From Pseudorhodoplanes sp. (GTDB lineage: Bacteria; Pseudomonadota; Alphaproteobacteria; Rhizobiales; Xanthobacteraceae), in the NCBI GenBank assembly GCA_019187085.1, contig JABARS010000002.1, forward strand, positions 1 through 64,000: DNA of 64,000 nucleotides, given 5' to 3'. Each line of letters starts with the position of its first letter. Positions within the stretch are counted from its first letter, which is position 1. Below the pieces are notes generated by a model, which searched no databases, was not told the origin of the DNA, and saw only the letters and a program-made list of their open reading frames with translations. A program made the translations under genes and the position numbers. This document shows positions 62,974 to 64,000 of this stretch, in pieces.

Positions 62974-63071
62974 GGAAAGCCCCCCAAGCGCCAGCGCCGG
63001 CTGTGTCCCGGCGCGACGTTGCGTCGTGGGTCAGCCATCCAATTGCGGATAATTTAGCGGAAAAGTGGCGG

Positions 63072-63086
63072 TTAATGAATGGTTGA
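63072..63086 (-). promoter_or_regulatory. CtrA-like site upstream of the exoprotein gene
   Basis: On the plus strand TTAA-N7-TTGA (63072-63086), one mismatch from the CtrA consensus TTAA-N7-TTAA, 99 bases before the exoprotein start. The surrounding 63040-63120 region is AT-rich compared with its neighbours and is the likely promoter zone. Confidence 0.35.
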
Positions 63087-63181
63087 CGACCAAATTTTCG
63101 GCTTTTTACCGAAGTGGTTAGTTGCGTCGGTGACCATTCATTGCGCTGGAAAGCAGGCCTTCCGATACCGGCAGGACCGCT

Positions 63182-64000
63182 TCACTCGGCGGCCTGTTTC
63201 CATGTGTCGGCATGAGCCTTCGGCCGTGCCTTGCGGCGCAGCTCGGTCATTTCCTCGCGGTCGCGCACGCTGTTGCGCATGATCTGGTCGCGGCCGGCCA
63301 GATACTGGGGCGGGCAATGCTGGCTTTCGACCCCGTACCAGGCTGCCGCCCGCATGGTGAAGAAGGGGTCCACGAGATGCGGCCGGGCGAGCGCCACGAG
63401 GTCGGCGCGGCCGGCGGCGACGATGGTGTTGACCTGGTCGGCGGTCGTGATCGCCCCGACGCACATTGTCGCAAGCCCCGCCTCGTTGCGGATCTGGTCG
63501 GAGAACGGGGTCTGGTACATGCGGCCATAGACCGGCTGGGCGTCCGGCGTGGTCTGGCCGGTCGAGACGTCGATCAGGTCGCAGCCTGCGTCCGCAAACA
63601 TGCGCGCCACCGCCACCGCGTCGTCGCCGGTCAGTCCGCCCTCCTGCCAGTCGGTCGCGGAGATGCGCACCGACATCGGCATGTCGTCGGGCCAGGCCTG
63701 TCGCATGGCGCGGAAGACCTCGAGCGGGAAGCGCATGCGGTTGTCGAGCGAGCCGCCATAGTCGTCGGTGCGCACATTGGTCAGTGGCGAGATGAAGCTT
63801 GCCAGCAGATAGCCGTGCGCGGCGTGCAGCTCGATCATGTCGAAGCCGGCGCGCACCGCGCGCTGAACCGAGGCGACATAATCAGTGACCACCCGGCCCA
63901 TGTCGGCGCGCGTCATCTCGCGCGGCACCTGACTGTGCGGAAGATAGGGCAGCGGCGAGGCCGCGATGATCGGCCAGTTGTCCTGCGCTAGCGGCTGATC
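63182..64000 (-). CDS. Old yellow enzyme-type NADH:flavin oxidoreductase, C-terminal part (5' end outside window)
   Basis: The minus-strand frame is open to the window edge and gives 272 residues of an FMN-dependent TIM barrel. Landmarks are [40 protein letters not shown], the strand [17 protein letters not shown] and the phosphate-binding end around [15 protein letters not shown]. The C-terminus [15 protein letters not shown] is characteristic of the oxidoreductase half of bifunctional salicylyl-CoA 5-hydroxylase/oxidoreductases. Whether the hydroxylase half is fused upstream cannot be seen. Confidence 0.88.
   Translation of the reverse strand, partial: DQPLAQDNWPIIAASPLPYLPHSQVPREMTRADMGRVVTDYVASVQRAVRAGFDMIELHAAHGYLLASFISPLTNVRTDDYGGSLDNRMRFPLEVFRAMRQAWPDDMPMSVRISATDWQEGGLTGDDAVAVARMFADAGCDLIDVSTGQTTPDAQPVYGRMYQTPFSDQIRNEAGLATMCVGAITTADQVNTIVAAGRADLVALARPHLVDPFFTMRAAAWYGVESQHCPPQYLAGRDQIMRNSVRDREEMTELRRKARPKAHADTWKQAAE

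Overview
The window is GC-rich chromosomal DNA from an alphaproteobacterium, most likely of the order Hyphomicrobiales (Bradyrhizobium/Xanthobacteraceae-like). The evidence is codon use, three promoters matching the alphaproteobacterial EcfG stress consensus, intergenic palindromic repeats of the kind common in this order, and gene content (dnaX-ybaB, box benzoate pathway, otsB-GH15-otsA trehalose operon, DUF3551). The genus cannot be fixed from the window. I see no rRNA, tRNA, CRISPR array, phage or transposase gene.

Layout. 1-2.7 kb: end of dnaX, ybaB, then molybdenum-cofactor and sulfur-carrier genes (mobA, mobB, tusA). 2.8-12.7 kb: acyl-CoA metabolism (CaiB-type CoA-transferase, crotonase, aldehyde dehydrogenase; on the other strand a molybdopterin hydroxylase large subunit with a two-subunit CoA-transferase), a 3-hydroxyisobutyrate-dehydrogenase-like enzyme, and an HtrA-like protein that has lost two catalytic residues. 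12.7-17.2 kb: small membrane proteins, an altered M24-peptidase-fold protein, a broken GIY-YIG gene between two copies of a palindromic repeat, and a MetE-like methyltransferase. 17.4-30.9 kb: an aerobic CoA-dependent benzoate (box) cluster with benzoate-CoA ligase, a five-gene ABC importer, BoxR, a hydrolase and boxC-boxB-boxA. Three copies of one operator-like motif mark its three promoters. 30.9-33.6 kb: an AAA ATPase / metallopeptidase-VWA / LCCL operon whose middle gene is frameshifted. 33.9-39.8 kb: an extradiol-dioxygenase-like protein, a class V aminotransferase and a large FAD/Fe-S 2-hydroxyacid dehydrogenase. 40-44.5 kb: a trehalose operon with a sensory-rhodopsin-transducer-like protein. 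44.6-49.5 kb: a four-gene operon of enolase-superfamily, Gfo/Idh/MocA, DUF993 and TIM-barrel proteins, likely for an unknown sugar or polyol. 49.5-63 kb: CsbD, a LapG-like protease, and a long unidirectional array encoding a 1594-residue FecR/VCBS/RTX exoprotein, its type I secretion ABC and adaptor proteins, a CHASE2 adenylate cyclase, a metallo-beta-lactamase-fold hydrolase and a cyclic-nucleotide-binding membrane protein. The window ends inside an old-yellow-enzyme-type oxidoreductase.

How the parts may work together. Benzoate is imported, activated to benzoyl-CoA, epoxidised by BoxAB and cleaved by BoxC, with BoxR repressing transcription at the shared motif. The last array looks like a secreted adhesin coupled to cAMP synthesis and sensing, a possible cAMP counterpart of the c-di-GMP LapD/LapG systems; this is inference from gene order. 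EcfG-type promoters precede otsB, csbD and a small DUF3551 secreted protein, so these probably belong to the general stress response.
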